A stretch of DNA of 25,177 nucleotides from Suillus spraguei (lineage: Eukaryota > Basidiomycota > Agaricomycetes > Boletales > Suillaceae): positions 1 through 25,177 of the forward strand of contig JABCPU010000823.1 in assembly GCA_016800925.1 (NCBI GenBank), in the 5' to 3' direction. A model generated the notes under the pieces. The model ran no database searches, was not told the DNA's origin, and saw only the letters and a program-made list of their open reading frames with translations. Shown one piece after another: positions 11,252 through 21,182 of the stretch. A program made the translations under genes and the position numbers. Numbering within the stretch: the first letter of the stretch is position 1; every line of letters starts with the position of its first letter.

Positions 11252-12261
11252 TGGGGTTGATCATCACACTTTTCAATGAGGGTATCTAATACAAGCAGCA
11301 ATTCAGAGCTCATCTGTTTGGCCCTTTGCAACCTCCGGAGGTCCATATCAGCTCTTCTGAGTTTGTTGGATGTGTCAGCCCAAGCCACTCGGAATGGTCG
11401 GTCAGCCTCGAGGAGTTGATGTACGGTAGGCTCCGGAAGATGGCCATGACACTGTTGGTAATGGTCCAGGCGATCCAGAATTGATTCAACTTCAAGAAAA
11501 TTAGCAGAAAGATACAGGATGAACAATTAAATACTCACATTCTGTTTGATCATATGACCCTAGGGGCATGAACTCCCTAAGCATGGCACGCAGGTCTTTA
11601 TTGCTGAGTTCCGGTATGGGGGACTGACGTTTAGGAGGTGTTGCATGTGCTTGGGACATCACATCAACAATAAAAATGAGATGGTATGAATGAACTCACC
11701 TGGAATTGCTATTCCTGGGATAGCCGGAGCATCAATCTCAACATCAGCACATTCCGGTGCTTCATCACAATCAATAAGATCATCATCAGGCCCTAGGTAC
11801 AAGTCCGGATCATTGAACAAAGGCAGTTCCTCAGGCTGAGCTGGGTATAAGTGATCTGGATGGATTGAATGAACATGCAAAGTTGGATTATCTAAATGTG
11901 AATTGAGAAACCTACCAGGAACTGCATCCAAGACATCCGGAACACCTGATGACCCAGAATCATAGTCGATCTCATCATCCGGCCCAAGGTATACATCTTC
12001 ACATGCATCTAATAAATGTCCAGTCAATTGGAAGATATACTCAAAGCAACACATACCTGATGAAATCCAGGACTCAGTCTCATCATCCGGCCCAAGGTAT
12101 ACATCATCCAGTGCATCTGGTCCATCTCCGGTCAATTGAGAGCTGTACTGAAAGCACAACATACCTAGTGAAATCCGGGACTCGGTTGAGTCATCCACAT
12201 CCATTGAGTTGTATTCAGTGACCGGAGGTTCATAAAATCTGACTGCTGGTTGAGATCTCAT
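11245..12261 (-). CDS. Intact three-exon gene, unknown acidic protein
   Basis: I do not recognise the family. Three exons (12261-11700, 11649-11539, 11489-11245) separated by 50- and 49-nt introns with GTGAGT donors sum to 918 nt, exactly 306 codons including the TAA, so the gene is open. The product of 305 residues is acidic in its first half. A 36-residue unit is duplicated at about residues 27-62 and 63-98 (ISLGMLCFQY and ISSGMCCFEY, each ending VYLGPDDE), and a third YLGPDDD occurs near 155. The C-terminal 100 residues are predicted helical (LDRLDHYQQCHGHLPEP, NKLRRADMDLRRLQRAK). No signal peptide or membrane segment is visible. The gene is divergent from the one at 12480 with 218 bp between starts. 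It may be a passenger of a large transposon or a host gene; the sequence does not decide. Confidence 0.7.
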
Positions 12262-12479
12262 GATGTCTGATCAACTGATCAAACTGATTGATAACTGATA
12301 ACTTCAAAGTTCAACACATGGCTGGCAACGGCTGAAAGTTGAACCACGACCAAACAAAGACAAACAATCAACGCTTATCAAGATCGTCCTTCAATTGTCT
12401 GGTTTCCTTTGAAACTTCATCCTAGTGATAACAGATTTCAAACTTATCTCAAACTTTCACATCTTTCAACTCAATCTAA
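12262..12479. promoter_or_regulatory. Shared divergent promoter region
   Basis: These 218 bp separate two divergently transcribed start codons, so both genes must draw on this interval for promoter and 5' leader. It holds the palindrome-rich text TGATCAACTGATCAAACTG (about 12269-12287) near the minus-strand start and CAAACTTTCACATC/CTCAATCTAAA just before the plus-strand ATG. It also holds AGTTCAAC and GTTGAAC, an inverted pair near 12309 and 12340. No clear TATA box is seen. Function is inferred from position only. Confidence 0.5.
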
Positions 12480-14622
12480 ATGTCTACTCCAGTTCAAACC
12501 TCTTTGGCTGGTCTCAAGGCAACCACTGCTCAGATTGTGGGCATCATCGCCGGGGCGCGGCTCATGCCTGCCGGCACTGGCCAAGCCCACCTTGCTCTGA
12601 CAGCACAAGTCACTAATCTTGTGGTAAGTACCATTCATGTGTTAATTTTACTTTTGGTTTTTCTAAGATCTGTTTAGGCTGAGATAGTCAGGGAGCATGA
12701 GAAAGGGCCTTACATGCCTGGCATTATTGCATCCTGCTCCAAGGAGTTGATGAGAGTCAGGTCCATGACTCCCTGGGTGTGGCCCAACTGGCACAGCATT
12801 GGCCATGACGACCCATGGGTGTTGAAACACTCCTGGCGCAGCAAGATTCGTGCCTGGGAGGCGTTAGGTGACCATTCAGGTGATCTCCCTGTCATGCCTA
12901 ACCCTTCCATTGGCCCAATCACTGTGGACCTTCCCTCCCCACCCATTGTTGCCGGCAATGTCGCTGGTTCTTCCACCCACGCCACCTCCGAGCTCCGGGA
13001 CAAAGGAAAAGGTAAGGCGGTTGTTGCTGACCCAGAGCCGGAGGTGGAAGGGAGCAGGAAGAGGAAGTCCCCCATGATGTCCGGACACTCTTCCTCACCT
13101 CCGAAGTCGGCGAAGAAGGGTCGCAAGCGGGTCAAGGCAACTCGCCATGTGAAGCCGAAGGTGTTTGTGGAGTCGGAAGATGATGAAGACACAATTGTTC
13201 AGGTATGTCGTCTAGCTCATTGTTTTCATTCTCTCAATTTTCTGTAGCCTATTTCGAGTGGAGTGCCGGCACTCAACGTTCCCCGGCCTTCCACAATTGG
13301 TGTAGGGACACCTCATTCCCCTCATTCACCACGTTCCCCAAAGAAGCAATTGTTTGGTCCTGCTTCAGTAAGTAATATTTAGTTGTCTGGCACTTGGAAA
13401 AATGCTTATATATCATCAGCTCATTGCCGGCAGTCCACCCAAGGTGATGGTGAGTCATGATTCGTTGTCCGGACCTCCTGCCTGTACTTACCCATTATCA
13501 GGCCACCTCCGGCAGTCGTCCAGAGGTCGTCGAGACCCCCCAGGTAATGTCCAGCACTCCGGCTGAGGAACCTGCAGTCATGGATACAGGTGATATTCTC
13601 ATTCCCGGCCCAGTGAGTACTCTAATGAATTCCAATGAGTCCATCAACTAATGGAACCCACAGAACAACCCCTGCCATTATTGCACCCAGGAGAAGTGGC
13701 CCTGCGCCACTCGGTTGGACAGGAGGACCCGTGCCCCATGTTTGTTGTGCATCCGCTGCGCCACCAAGAAGATCAAATGTGTCCCAGCATCCATGGGATC
13801 CCCGCCAAAACATATTCGAGGGAAGTCTACCACCCGGCAGGCTCACTCCAGGACACCTTCCAGAGCTCCCTCCAATGCGCCAGCTGCCTCGCAGTCCAAA
13901 GCCTGAACTTGCAGTCAATCTCGTGGCCCCTCCGGCACTCCAGCTGTCCCTGCTGTGACCACACCCAAGGCACAGTCCCGTGGGCGCAGCAAGACAATCA
14001 CTGCCGCCAAGACACCTGCACCTGCACCAGCTTGTGAGTCACCCCAATTGTCTATGACCATCTGACCTTATCTTTCACTTAGCTATTCCGTCTTCAAGCG
14101 CCGCAGTGCCTCATCTGGCACTTGATGTGCCCATGCCGGATCTCCATTCCATGGCAATTGCTATTTGGGATGGTGCCGCTCGAATTGCTCTTCTTGAGGC
14201 TCGTGTGGCAGAGCAGGATGGTAAGATTGATACCCTGCAACGCCTCCATGAGGGCCTTTGTCACAAAGTCATGGACCGGCACCCTTCATTTCCACTTCCC
14301 GACTCTCCTGTCAATACAACCTTTTTGCTTGATCAATCTGTCCCCCTGGCCATCTCACCCACCCCTCCCATCTGCACTTGCTCCCCTCATTGACTTGGAT
14401 ATGGCAGGAATGGAGCCTCCGTCTCCGAAAGTCCAGCCTGCATCTATCATTGAGGGTCTCATATTTGAGCTGAGCCAGATTCAGCCTGAGGATCCACAAA
14501 CGTCCAGCAAACTTGTGGACCCAGATGATCCGGGCAACCTTGTCCCAGAATATGATTCTGATGATATGGATGTTGAGGTGAAGGTTGAACCCTCTGCTGA
14601 TGAGGGTGAAATGGCTACATAA
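12480..14622 (+). pseudogene. Seven-exon gene with Zn2Cys6-like cluster, decayed
   Basis: Six introns of 45-54 nt (12624-12677, 13203-13247, 13368-13419, 13450-13501, 13613-13663, 14034-14082) link exons in consistent phase from ATG at 12480. The N-terminus (LAGLKATTAQIVGIIAGARL) is followed by a basic, Ser/Pro-rich middle (KKGRKRVKATRHVKPK). Exon 6, around residue 312, carries a cysteine cluster, CHYCTQEKWPC then CLLCIRCATKKIKC, spaced C-x2-C-x6-C-x11-C-x2-C-x2-C-x6-C, close to the fungal GAL4-type zinc cluster with one extra Cys. A likely coiled coil (IALLEARVAEQDGKIDTLQ) and an acidic tail follow. A TGA at 13904-13906 replaces an expected Arg, and a frameshift near 14360-14390 separates the coiled coil from the tail. 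A DNA-binding role is inferred; I do not know the family. It pairs with the divergent gene at 11245-12261. Confidence 0.65.
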
Positions 14623-14811
14623 GTGTATGTTCATAGATGTATATACAATGTTTGAATGAATGTCAGTGCTGGATGCCAAGTTCAGAAATCCGGAACTGGA
14701 TACTGGAGATTCACAATGGATATTTTGCGAATGCCGGATATCCGGCTACCTCAAACACAACACACAATTTAAAGAATTTGAAACGTACCTGTCGAGTTAC
14801 CTTGTGCTGGG
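14623..14811. repeat. Satellite-flank sequence left of solo LTR
   Basis: No gene is seen. From about 14761 the text (AAAGAATTTGAAAC, ACCTTGTGCTGGG) matches 1352-1393 in array 1, showing that this is the left half of a satellite-associated segment continued at 15286 after the LTR insertion. The part from 14640 to 14760 includes short GCCGGATATCCGGC palindromic text. Confidence 0.7.
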
Positions 14812-15285
14812 TGTTACGAACTGGGGTGGCGTCACCAGCGACAGTGAAAAGACACAGACGGTCTGCTGGGAGGTTCTTACAATGTCCAGAAGAGGACAAG
14901 GTGAAAGTACAAGGAACGCGTTCCGAGTACGATCAAGGGTTCGGCCTCAAAGACAAGTCTAAGAGGTTCTACAAGAATAGAGACTAAGGCTAAGGAGTGC
15001 TTAGACTTAGAGACGATTCAAGACAACTTAGGTTGGAGACCTAAGCAAAGGAGATTCCAGGTAAAACCCAGTAAGATTAAAGTAAAGAATCTACTACAAG
15101 TGCACTGTGCTTAAATAGGCCAATATGTGCGCACAGACCAAGTAACCATGAGAACATAACTGCGTATCCTAATAAGGAAGGCATGTGTTGTACAGATGCG
15201 TTGAGCATATGAGTCAGAGTCACGTGATATGATATACAAGTAGGAAACAAAGGGAAAATGAATAGGGGCACGTACGATTGTAACA
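14812..15285. mobile_element. Solo LTR (family A), 474 bp
   Basis: It begins TGTTACGAACTGG and ends GATTGTAACA, with inverted TGTTAC/GTAACA tips. It is flanked by CTGGG (14807-14811) and CCGGG (15286-15290), a 5-bp target-site duplication with one C/T difference. It is near-identical, apart from CpG-type changes, to the LTR at 21039-23122 once the Tc1 insert there is removed. No internal element sequence adjoins it. The occupied site corresponds to the uninterrupted sequence near 1393-1410. Orientation follows the right-hand element, whose coding strand is minus; a TATA-like TATTTAAG then reads on the minus strand near 15115. Confidence 0.92.
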
Positions 15286-16610
15286 CCGGGTGCCGGGTCA
15301 CATTGTGAAACATATCATTCCATATATCTTAAGTGCCAAACCCCAAACCCCAGGACCCTGGAGTTGGGACTCATCACCATGTGACAGATATCAATCCACA
15401 TATTTGATGTGCTAACCCCAAACTCCGGCACTCGGGAGTTAGAACAATGTGAGGCAATACAAAGATATTGATTGACACATGTTGAGTGCTGAACCCCGAA
15501 CTCCGGCACCCGGCACTCGGGACTCGGGCCTTGGAACTTATAACAATGTGAAAGATGTTGATGCACATTTTCTATCACTGAACCCCGAACCCTGGCACCC
15601 GGGAGTTAGAAATATGTGAGGCAATACCAAGATATTGATTTACACGTGGGGAGTGCCGAACCCTGAACTCTGGCACCCGGCAGTTGGGAATCTGGACTCG
15701 GGACTCATAACCATGTAAAAGATATCAATCCACATATTTAACCACCCAACCCCAAACCCCAGCACCCGGGAGTAAGACCAATGTGAGTCAATACAAAGAT
15801 ATTGATGTACACATGTTGAATGCCGAACCCTGAACTCCGGCACCCGGCACTCGGGACTCGGGACTTGGTACTCATAACAATGAGACAGATATCGATCCAC
15901 ATATTTTAACACCGAACCCCGAACCCCGCCACCCATGAGTTAGAACCATGAGTTAGAACCATGTGAGGCAATACAAAGTTGAGTCCCGAATCACGATCAC
16001 CGAGTGCCGGGTTACCATGTGAGGCAATACCATGATATTGATTTACACATGTTGAGTGCCGAACCCCGAGCTCCGGCACCCGGCACTCGGGGATCAGCAC
16101 TCAACTTGTGTAAATCAATATCATGGTATTGCCTCACACCGGCACTCGGGGATCAGCACTCAACTTGTGTAAATCAATATCATGGTATTGCCTCACATTG
16201 TGCTAACTCCAGGGTGCCGGAGCTCAGGGTTCGGCACTCAACATGTGTAAATCAATATCATGGTATTGCCTCACATTGTGCTAACTCCCAGGTGCCGGAG
16301 CTTGGGGTTCGGCACTCAACATGTGTAAATCAATATCATGGTATTGCCTCACATTGTGCTAACTCCCGGGTGCCAGAGCTCAGGGTTCGGCACTCAACAT
16401 GTGTAAATCAATATCATGGTATTGCCTCACATTGTGCTAACTCCCGGGTGCCGGAGCTCGGAAGTCCGGAGTCCCGAGTGCCAGGTGCTGGAGTTCGGGG
16501 TTGGCACATAAAATATGTGGATCGAGGTCTTTCACATTGTTTTGACTGCCGAACCCCGAGCTCCGGCACTCGGGGTTCAACACTCAACATGTGTAAAGAA
16601 GGCTCCTGCA
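15286..16610. repeat. CpG-rich satellite, array 3, with inversion
   Basis: Units of the same family as arrays 1 and 2 run in one orientation to about 16090 (CACATGTTGAGTGCCGAACC) and then in the reverse orientation (GGTTCGGCACTCAACATGTG). After the switch a 78-bp unit is tandemly repeated: GTGCTAACTCC begins at 16200, 16278, 16356 and 16434, exactly 78 bp apart. Because 78 is a multiple of three, one frame stays open and spells a 26-residue repeat. I treat that as coincidence. The array ends near 16600, next to the Harbinger companion gene. Confidence 0.85.
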
Positions 16611-16612
16611 GT

Positions 16613-17790
16613 GTGATCAAAGGCAGAGGAAATGACCTTCCTTGAGTTCCTGGTGCTGGTGTTTCCTTCATCAGGTGATGGAGGCTTCAAGATGCCTACT
16701 TTCAATCAAGCATCCACCCACCTCAATGCAAAATACCCACATCAGAGGGGTGCAGAAAAGAGTGGTATAGTCTGCAAGAACAAATGGACAGTGGTATGTC
16801 TCTAGTAAACTTTTCAGTAGCAATAATCTGATCATGTGTTATTTATAGTTGAAGAAATCATACCAAAGCATTGTTGAAATAAAGTGTACATCAGGTTTTA
16901 CATGGAGTAATGAGCAGGGAGTGGGTATCACAGACAGAAAGGATGATGTGTGGGCACGCTTTACTAAGGTGAGTCATTGCACTAAACTACAGATTCCCCT
17001 TGATAACATTTTTTTTTCAGGCCCATCCTCACGCAAAGCCCTTCATGATGAAGGGCTTTGATCACTTTGAAACCATGGAACATCTGATGCCGACCAAGTC
17101 AAAAGGTTCCCATATTCACAGAGGCACCAAAGCCACTGCCACTGCCAGCAACACAACTCCCCTGGACCCTATACCATCTTCCATCCCCCCAGCAACAGAA
17201 TGTACACATCCAGGGCCGCCAGAATCTTCAGTAGATCCATCATTGCTTGGGTCACATGTTCTGTCCACCTTCCTCTCTCCTTCCACTGAAGGCTCTACTA
17301 CTGACTCCGCATGGACAAGTATTAGCTGTGGAAAGCATAAATTTAGTGCGCTTTCCCCTGCATCAGCTGCAGGCTCCCAGAAACAAAGTTGGCCGCCATC
17401 TGCCATATTATTGGTGCAGCAGGAAGGTACTGAAACAATGAAGAGCCTCATTGAAGTCATATGTGAGATGCAGAAGAGCCTTGTGTTAGTTCCGCAGCTG
17501 CCAGTGCAGCCTTCCACACATGTTGGAAGGGCTGTTTCCTTACTCAATACATGCATGGAACTAATGAGTAAAGAGCATTGGCCATTGCCAATTTTTTGGC
17601 CGAACATGAGAACCAGGCCATCATCTTTTACTTGTTAGATGAAGTGACAAGGGCTGAGTGGTTGGAGGAGAAACGAGTACTTTGCGGTGGTGAGCCACGC
17701 AGCCCATGCCATACATCAGTTGACTCACAGGATGATGGTGTGCTGACACGCCGGGCATCGGTTGACTCAGAATATATGATTGTAACATAG
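16613..17790 (+). pseudogene. PIF/Harbinger companion, Myb/SANT-like protein
   Basis: PIF/Harbinger elements usually encode a second, Myb/SANT-like protein that helps the transposase reach DNA. This gene reads MTFLEFL (ATG 16632) then DGGFKMPTFNQASTHLNAKY and CKNKW, an intron at 16794-16848 (55 nt), GFTWSNEQGVGITDRKDDVW, an intron at 16969-17020 (52 nt), then AHPHAKPFMMKGFDHFE and LMPTKSKGSHIHRG, the typical end of the domain. A Ser/Thr/Pro-rich linker follows. A frameshift near 17576 separates it from the C-terminal helix (AIANFLAEHENQAIIFYLL) ending at a TAG at 17788-17790. The 5' end lies against satellite DNA; a possible splice acceptor (CTCCTGCAG) near 16610 suggests an upstream exon has been lost. 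It is convergent with the transposase, 31 bp between stop codons. Confidence 0.7.
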
Positions 17791-17821
17791 CATTGGTACA
17801 AATTTGTTGTAATACCTGCAA

Positions 17822-19183
17822 CTATGGCAATGGGAGTCCCCTTTGTGTGCATTCCTCAAGATAATCAGTCCACATCACTAGTGCGATTGCCTCTCGACGA
17901 GCATCTGCTCATCTCTGCTCAGGAGTGTCTGCTGGTCCTTCAGAAAGTGTACCAGATCCTACAGTATCATCCTCCGCAAGATCATACTCGTCCTCAAGGG
18001 CAAGATCAGTATCAGGATTGTGTCTCCACATGAAGTTATGAATGGCACATAGCGCTGCTGGGATCTTGGCCTGGACTTCCATGCTATATTCAGGCGCACT
18101 TATCAAAATGCACCATTGGCGCTTCATAACACCAAAGATCCGTTCAACTACATTGCACAGTGCCGCATGGTGCAAATTGAACAGCTCTTTTGAATCTTGT
18201 GGCCTATAGATGACTACCTACTGAAACAAGTGCAGAATAAATAAACTTACATGAGATTTGCTTGACGCCACTCTTTCAAGTGATAGTGCACACCCCGGTA
18301 AGGCACTAAAAGTGCATCGCAAGTACCAAAACCTGCATCAGCCAGTAGATACCTGTGTGGAGGCATGCACAAGTCATGAGAGCGTGCGTCATTCCAAAGA
18401 GTGGCATCAGCAGCCGATCCATCCCATCCTGTGAGCGAATATGTAAAAAAAAATCTAAGCCACATATAAACAAGCAGTTTTGTGATAAGAATCCTTTTCG
18501 GTTGCGCAGCATGATATGTTCTTCAAGAGGTGCAAAGACATGGATGTGAGTACCATCAACAGCGCCGATACACTCATCAAAGAACCTGAACCATGGGTCT
18601 GCATGGATTGCTGCAGAAATGGGGGTGTCATGGTCCAGGAATAGGACATTTGAGGTGTAAAATGGAGGTGACACAAAGAATATGAGCATGTGTTTGAAAT
18701 ATCTGCAAAAGTCAGCACACTGCTTGTATTGAATTATCAATGTATGTACCTTGTAATTGTGTCAGGAGAGCGCTGGAATCTCTCTCCAACATGGCGAGAA
18801 GAAAGTCCTGTAACACATGTATACAAAAAGATCCCGAGTTGCTCTGCAACAGTTACACTGTTGCGAGAGTGAACAAATCCATATCGGTTAAGAGTTTCTA
18901 ACAGTTCTTCAAAGACCTCAAGGTTAACACCAAAGTTGTGTTTGATTCGGTCTGGATGACCACTAATCAGCTCGTATATCCATGCTTGACCAGTGAGGAT
19001 GGATGTGTGATATGGAATTCTTTCAGTGCAGGATAAGAACAGAAGATTGTAAAGATAGGCAATTTGAGCGACTGCAATGGTTATGACGACCATGATTTGG
19101 CGTTTCCAATGCTGTGTTTGTGCTTCAAGGTCCATGTGGGCGCAGCAATCGATAATAAGATTCATTGTAGGCTCTATACTCAA
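17822..19183 (-). pseudogene. PIF/Harbinger transposase (DDE_Tnp_4 type)
   Basis: Three exons (19183-18750, 18702-18251, 18203-17822) are separated by two 47-nt introns. Exon 1 has the N-terminal helical region (GVNLEVFEELLETLNRYG, SVTVAEQLGIFLY, RHVGERFQRSPDTITR). Exon 2 holds the first catalytic Asp (GAVDGTHIHVF, about residue 194), GWDGSAADATLWNDA and YLLADAGFG. Exon 3 holds KELFNLHHA and the catalytic Glu block NVVERIFGVMKRQW. Two lesions are seen: a frame change at the A9 run at 18445-18453 and an in-frame TGA at 17909-17911 where Arg is expected, after which the frame continues (ALVMWTDYLEE) to TAG at 17822. The DDE residues themselves are intact. The element's terminal repeats were not identified. 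The family call is firm; whether both lesions are real or one is a homopolymer sequencing error is open. Confidence 0.85.
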
Positions 19184-19291
19184 GTAGGTATGACTGATCT
19201 CTACTGATTATCTCTATCACACATGCAGTCATCACATGCAGTTTTGAACCGGGAATTTTGAACCTGGAGTCGCTGTCCAAACTACACCTTA

Positions 19292-19684
19292 TTGTATGTG
19301 CATCCTTACCCATCTACTGATTACCTTCAAATAATCAGCTCAGACACTGCAACCTCCACCAATGCCAATGAGCCTCATGTGGCATGTCCCATACATCAGA
19401 CAAAACTGACAGCTGCCCTTCTCAAGCACTCTGAAAAGGCAGCCCTCCCATCACAAATGAAGGCTATCAACAACTTCCAGGCTGCAGAGGCTGCTACCAA
19501 GTCTACTACCAAAAACCCACAGGCTGCCACCCCAGCTCCATCACTGGAGCCTTCCATGGCGCAGCCCACAATATCTACACCTTCTAGTAGCAGTAAACAG
19601 GCTCATATTGAAGAAATCTCTGATGATGATGAGCATGAAGATACACTGACACACACCAAACTGGTCTGGTGCATGGCTGACTAA
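19292..19684 (+). CDS. Hypothetical low-complexity ORF
   Basis: An open frame of 130 codons, rich in Ala, Ser, Thr and Pro, with an acidic patch (IEEISDDDEHEDTLTH) near its end. No domain is recognised. The composition resembles the disordered N-terminal part of transposon-encoded or nuclear proteins, and the frame may be a truncated fragment. It lies just beyond the Harbinger transposase start, in the opposite direction, and could lie inside that element. No supporting intron or promoter was seen. Confidence 0.3.
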   Translation: MYVHPYPSTDYLQIISSDTATSTNANEPHVACPIHQTKLTAALLKHSEKAALPSQMKAINNFQAAEAATKSTTKNPQAATPAPSLEPSMAQPTISTPSSSSKQAHIEEISDDDEHEDTLTHTKLVWCMAD

Positions 19685-20959
19685 GCACTACTGCAGCTGA
19701 CAAATAATACCAGGACTATAATAACTTAGTGTTCCTCTATTCAAAAATTGATCTATGACCCAGAACTGAAAGTTTTTTTTTGCTCATAAAAAGTTTTGCT
19801 TATTATTTCTAATTCATTTTTCATGGGTGTGTTTATGTATGTTTGGTTCCAGAAACTACTTCATAAGATTTCCACAGATGTCAGGTGACCCCAGAAAAAT
19901 AATTACATAAAGTTACCCTGCAGAGAAACTCATGAAACCCACTATGTTTTACTCGTGTCATTTCTATGCAACTACAAAAAGTGCGAATTTATGCCTCAAA
20001 TATTACATAATTGATATTTCTCCTAGGATAGCCACTAATAGTCACCTGATCTCAAATTTATGCATAGCCATTGATATCTCACATGACTTCTTCTCACACC
20101 CTTGAGCGTATTACAAATCAAACTATGACAATACTCAATAAATAGGGTAGGTTAGCACCCCTACAAAATGTGGGAAAACAGTAGCATAGCCATTCATTTT
20201 GTCTATATAAGACCCACCTTTTTGTCAATAAAAAAGAGAGATTTCTCTCCCTCAGAAAGTATAACTGAGAGTGAAGTTTGACCAGCACTATCAGCACACT
20301 GTCAAGAATATTGTCAACAACAGTAAGATTGGAAGTCCACTCTGTGAGATAGCACTACCTTGAGCTCACTGTGCTCAACAACTAGCAAGACAACAAACAT
20401 TTTTCTTTGACAAAATCTTTCTAGTTTTCTTTCATCTTTCCTCTCTCTTTTTCTGTCTCTGTTTGTCTGTTTCCTTGCTTCTGTTTCTTTTGATTCTTTC
20501 TCTTTTCTTTCTTTTTATTTGATCTCTGGGTTATCTCTCTCTTTCAAAGTTTGTTGGTGCTAGTGTCTTTGTGTTTCTAATATTTGGGTTGTCTCTTCAG
20601 TCCATCTCAGGCCAGAGTAGCTTAGTGGGAGAGACTTTAGGGGTTGACAGTGACACTTGATCTTGCACATCTGAGTAGCAATACTGAGTTAAGGTCTTCA
20701 CTGACTGATAGACTCTAGTTATTGAAAGGGGACTTGGTATTGAAATCCAAGGACATTCATTCCTGTTATCTGCTTAATACTCATAGTGAGTTCCTTGGCA
20801 GCAGGTTCAATAGTAAGCTAGAAGATCTCTGAAGTAGTGACTAGTCTTGACCGGGGATCCTACCTGCTTGTCTGAGAAGGTGATTGTTGTAACTTACCAC
20901 AAATTGCAGTAGCACAGTTGTTGCAAAACACCTGCATTCCATTGGAGAAAGTGATTTGG
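19685..20959. other. Non-coding stretch with TATA and pyrimidine tract
   Basis: No credible coding frame. A TATATAA-type box lies near 20203, about 40 bp before a CTCTCCCTCAGAAAG leader-like block, and a long CT-rich tract covers 20401-20530. The order TATA, short leader, pyrimidine tract resembles an LTR promoter with its 5' leader, perhaps of a Copia-like element, but no TG..CA pair with a target duplication could be fixed. TCAGGTGAC (19880-19888) and GTCACCTGA (about 20040-20048) form a 9-bp inverted pair. GTAGCTTAGTGGGAGAG near 20618 resembles a tRNA A-box region. Confidence 0.4.
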
Positions 20960-21038
20960 TGTTAAGACCATACTCAAGGGGTAAGAGATCCGAAGGGCTT
21001 TAGCCTCAGTTCATGCACTGTGCCCCTTTCCCAAGTAA
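20960..21038 (+). mobile_element. LTR family B fragment, interrupted at right
   Basis: These 79 bp match the first 79 bp of the solo LTR at 9067 (TGTTAAGACC ... AGATCCGAAGGGCTTT ... GCACTGTGCCCCTTTC). Several differences are CG in one copy and CA or TG in the other. The LTR stops where the family-A LTR begins, and AGTAA (21034-21038) is the presumed left target-site duplication. The rest of this LTR should lie right of the window, beyond the Gypsy element. Confidence 0.85.
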
Positions 21039-21182
21039 TGTTGCGAACTGGGGTGGCGTCACCAGCGACAGTGAAAAGACACAGACGGTCTGCTGGGAAG
21101 TTCCTACAATGCCCAGAAGAGGACAAGGTGAAAGTACAAGGAACGCATTCCGAGTACGATCAAGGGTTCGGCCTCTAAGATA

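Noticed and set aside
16004..16645. Long plus-strand ORF of 213 codons with a 26-residue repeat
   Set aside because: The open frame comes from the 78-bp satellite unit being divisible by three. The same sequence family is non-coding in arrays 1 and 2, and no domain or gene structure is seen.
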